A stretch of 64,000 bases of DNA from Hymenobacter tibetensis. GTDB taxonomy: Bacteria; Bacteroidota; Bacteroidia; Cytophagales; Hymenobacteraceae. The notes beneath the pieces are model-generated. The model searched no databases. It saw only the letters and a list, made by a program, of their open reading frames with translations, and had not been told where the DNA came from. A program made the translations under genes and the position numbers. Positions within the stretch are counted from its first letter, which is position 1, and every line of letters starts with the position of its first letter. This document shows positions 62,901-64,000 of the stretch, piece by piece. The DNA lies in assembly GCF_022827545.1 (NCBI RefSeq), contig NZ_CP094669.1, forward strand, positions 958,001-1,022,000. The letters are read 5' to 3'.

Positions 62901-64000
62901 TACACGTAGCGGCCGCCCTGGCGCTCAATCACCGTTTCCCACAACAGACGCACCACTTGCACGCGGGCTTCGGCGCTGGTGGGCTGTCCGGCCGGCGTGA
63001 GGGCCACCAACTTAATCGGGATGACCTCGCGGGTTTCAAACATTTCGGGCAGCGTTTTCAGCCCGAACATGACCGCCTGCGTCTGCACCTCGAAGGTGGC
63101 GAGGCGGTTGACGGGCCGGCCGGTTTCGTCGAACACCGTGGTGAAGGCCGAGCCTTGCAGCGTACCGAGGTCGGTGTAGTTGGGCACGTCGTAGATAGCC
63201 GTGCCGCGGCCAGCAGCATCGGTGTTGCCTTCGCGGGTGGTGTTCTCGAAGCGGCTCGCCAACGAAGACGTGCCCGACTGGTTGCCGTAGCGCGTGCGGC
63301 GCTGCTCGCCCGTGCTCAAACTGAAGGTGTAGTCCTCGAATTTCTTAGGAGCGAAAGCCTTTTCTTTCAGCGCAAACTCCACCTCGAACTTGCGGTCGGC
63401 GGCGGGCGGACCGAACAGGTTCAGGGCCGTAATCTGAGCGGAAACGGTCTGGCCGGGCTTCACCACGGCGGGTGTGGCTTTCACCGTCACCTTCATGCGG
63501 TCCGGAATAAACTCTTCCACGCTCACCTGCCGCGAGGTCAGCAGCACGTCGTTGCCGGTCAGCACTTCCATGGTGTAAGTGCCGGTCATGATGCTAGGCG
63601 GCAGAATAAAATCGGCCTCAAAGCTGCCGGCTGCCGTTAGCTCCTTGCGCAAGCTGGCGTACTCCTTGCCGGTGGGCAGCAGCAGCCGAATCTTGACGGG
63701 CAGCTTAGCCACCGGGTTTTTCCAATCCTCGGTCCGGATGATGGTGTTGCTGCGGATGGTGTCGCCGGGGCGGTACAGGTCCCGGTCGCCGTAGAGGAAG
63801 GCCTGGTAGCGGGCGGCGTTGGATTGCAGCCCACCCACCTCGAACCGCGACGTTTCCACGCCGCTCCGGGTCAAGTCCAGAAACGTGAAATCCGACTCGC
63901 GCTGGGCTACCAGCATACTCAGCTTAAAGCGCGAATTGGCGGTAGTGGTGTCGAATTTGGCCACACCTTCCCGGTTGGTGACGCTGGTGCTAATCACCTG
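59978..64000 (-). CDS. alpha-2-macroglobulin family protein, partial (5' end beyond the window)
   Basis: 1341 residues visible of a larger protein (family usual 1600-1900); the reading frame is open at position 64000, so the N-terminus is missing. Macroglobulin domains begin in the visible part (LYGDRDLYRPGDTIRSNT; VKPGQTVSAQITALNLFGPPA), a further MG domain has TLAIVDEGILQLKDYRTPDP, and the thioester domain carries YPYGCLEQTVSA (GCLEQ encoded at 61367-61381), so the covalent trap is intact. It ends in the receptor-like domain (LLPAGLEIENPR). Such proteins are periplasmic or surface traps for proteases and act with PBP1C in wall repair. Bases 61560-61860 are AT-rich (about 40% GC by hand count) against GC-rich flanks. 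Confidence 0.93.
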   Translation of the reverse strand, partial: QVISTSVTNREGVAKFDTTTANSRFKLSMLVAQRESDFTFLDLTRSGVETSRFEVGGLQSNAARYQAFLYGDRDLYRPGDTIRSNTIIRTEDWKNPVAKLPVKIRLLLPTGKEYASLRKELTAAGSFEADFILPPSIMTGTYTMEVLTGNDVLLTSRQVSVEEFIPDRMKVTVKATPAVVKPGQTVSAQITALNLFGPPAADRKFEVEFALKEKAFAPKKFEDYTFSLSTGEQRRTRYGNQSGTSSLASRFENTTREGNTDAAGRGTAIYDVPNYTDLGTLQGSAFTTVFDETGRPVNRLATFEVQTQAVMFGLKTLPEMFETREVIPIKLVALTPAGQPTSAEARVQVVRLLWETVIERQGGRYVYNSQRREETVMDQRVSVGKEGNAGNLGFPASYSGEYEVRVSRPGADTYVAQQVYAYGYGDTQSNAFEVNNEGEVTIAADKEKYQPGETANLLLKTPFPGRILVTVERDRVLNHFYVNTDEKSAQVSIPIQGGHVPNIYVTATAIREITDNRLPLTVARGFVPLVVEKPETKLAVAIKAPELSRSQVWQTVEVRTAPNANVTLAIVDEGILQLKDYRTPDPYGYFYQKRALEVSAYDVYPFLLPELGTSSSGGDASDLSRRTTPVPSRRVKLFAKWSGVLTADASGLVRYKLRVPQFSGAVRIMAVAYKNDAFGSAEQTMRVADPVVISTALPRFLSPGDTIDVPVTLTNTTEKVLDVRLWPSSNLVKQVPDVISPLGPSYHVRDVTLKPNTETRVTYRYTASSIGTGFIKIGANVYERKKPNVPGFQTDKDVSNPTYELSETIELPIRPASPLQKRTGAGMVAGGATQQLNLTSDFLPSSMRSQLVVSRSPMTEFAKDLRYLLQYPYGCLEQTVSAAFPQLYYGDLAASLGQKTGKTGKAGLFNPNYHVQEAIRKVESQQMYNGSLSYWPGGDYDNWWATAYAAHFLLEAQQAGFTVNKSVLDRVLGYLQARTKKRETNTYNIIQTGGVIQQLTLAKKEIPYSLYVLALAGRPDPVALNYYKANRKLLAEDSRWVLACAFAVGGNQRSYREALPTRFGTQTMAGRELDGSFASPIRDEALVLNALLAADPANPQINVLARQLSRQVKSARWLNTQERAFSLLALGKLAKKNAASTVTASLLSDSKAMGNFTGKDLTVNNVANHKLALRTSGKGSLYYFWEMEGISPTGQVIEEDAYLQVRRQFLDRTGAPVGTTSFKQNDLVVVKITIQSTQSAGEVKNVAITDLLPAGLEIENPRIGAVRDLTWATDAAQPDYLDVRDDRINLFTTVEPTPKSFYYLARAVSKGTFKLGPVSADAMYNAEYHSYNGAGTVRVR

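Noticed and set aside
1..64000. CRISPR array, tRNA, rRNA, insertion sequence or prophage genes
   Set aside because: No regularly spaced direct repeats, no cloverleaf with a TTCGA-type arm, no transposase, integrase or phage structural genes were seen. Short tRNAs can be missed by eye; a tRNAscan run would settle it.

Overview
The window looks like chromosomal DNA of a GC-rich Bacteroidota of the Hymenobacter type. The evidence is: two type IX secretion (T9SS) C-terminal sorting domains, a DUF4249 lipoprotein of the kind that accompanies SusC-like receptors, many genes without a Shine-Dalgarno-like site, Bacteroidota-type histidine kinase and tandem RND/TolC gene sets, and dispersed palindromic repeats between genes. 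The genus is inferred from protein style, not from a marker gene. No rRNA, tRNA, CRISPR array, prophage or insertion sequence was recognised.

Layout. 0-8 kb: a DUF4249 lipoprotein, a small lipoprotein, a complete three-subunit periplasmic aldehyde oxidoreductase operon (paoABC type, minus strand), a T9SS-exported YD-like repeat protein and an outer-membrane protein. 8-16 kb: a Rossmann-fold protein, an HD phosphohydrolase-like protein, then a signalling block: membrane histidine kinase, receiver protein and receiver-adenylate cyclase fusion, facing a convergent nucleotide-transporter-like/HEAT/cyclic-nucleotide-binding protein. 16-27 kb: housekeeping and mixed genes (CvfB-like S1 protein, secreted M20 peptidase, SUKH-like protein, class II aldolase, BamA/TamA-like barrel), and a radical SAM (TIGR03916-like) plus TIGR03915-like pair thought to act on DNA, separated by an alpha/beta hydrolase; then an RmlD-type reductase. 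27-34 kb: RND pump 1 (permease, adaptor, outer-membrane factor), with unusual charged cytoplasmic extensions. 34-42 kb: MFS transporter, DUF416 protein, an AraC regulator divergent from an aldehyde dehydrogenase, a DUF779 protein, small secreted proteins and an esterase. 42-48 kb: RND pump 2 (minus strand, tolC-adaptor-acrB order). 48-55 kb: a glycan-synthesis patch (GT2, Wzx-type flippase, two GT4-like transferases) which starts in clearly AT-rich DNA and is broken by long non-coding gaps, suggesting acquisition by transfer. 55-64 kb: a minus-strand envelope-defence cluster: thioester alpha-2-macroglobulin (cut by the window end), a tandem chagasin-like (I42) inhibitor, a STAS/SEC14-like protein and penicillin-binding protein 1C, with an opposite-strand fragment of an SLH/T9SS protein lodged among them.

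The most interesting points are: the A2M-I42-PBP1C neighbourhood; an in-frame palindromic element inside pbpC; a ~40% GC patch inside the otherwise GC-rich A2M gene; the cyclase facing a candidate cyclic-nucleotide effector; the split TIGR03916/TIGR03915 pair; matching charged extensions on two proteins of RND pump 1; and at least three families of palindromic repeats. Nearly every gene boundary that needs one carries a strong hairpin terminator, often symmetrical enough to serve both strands.
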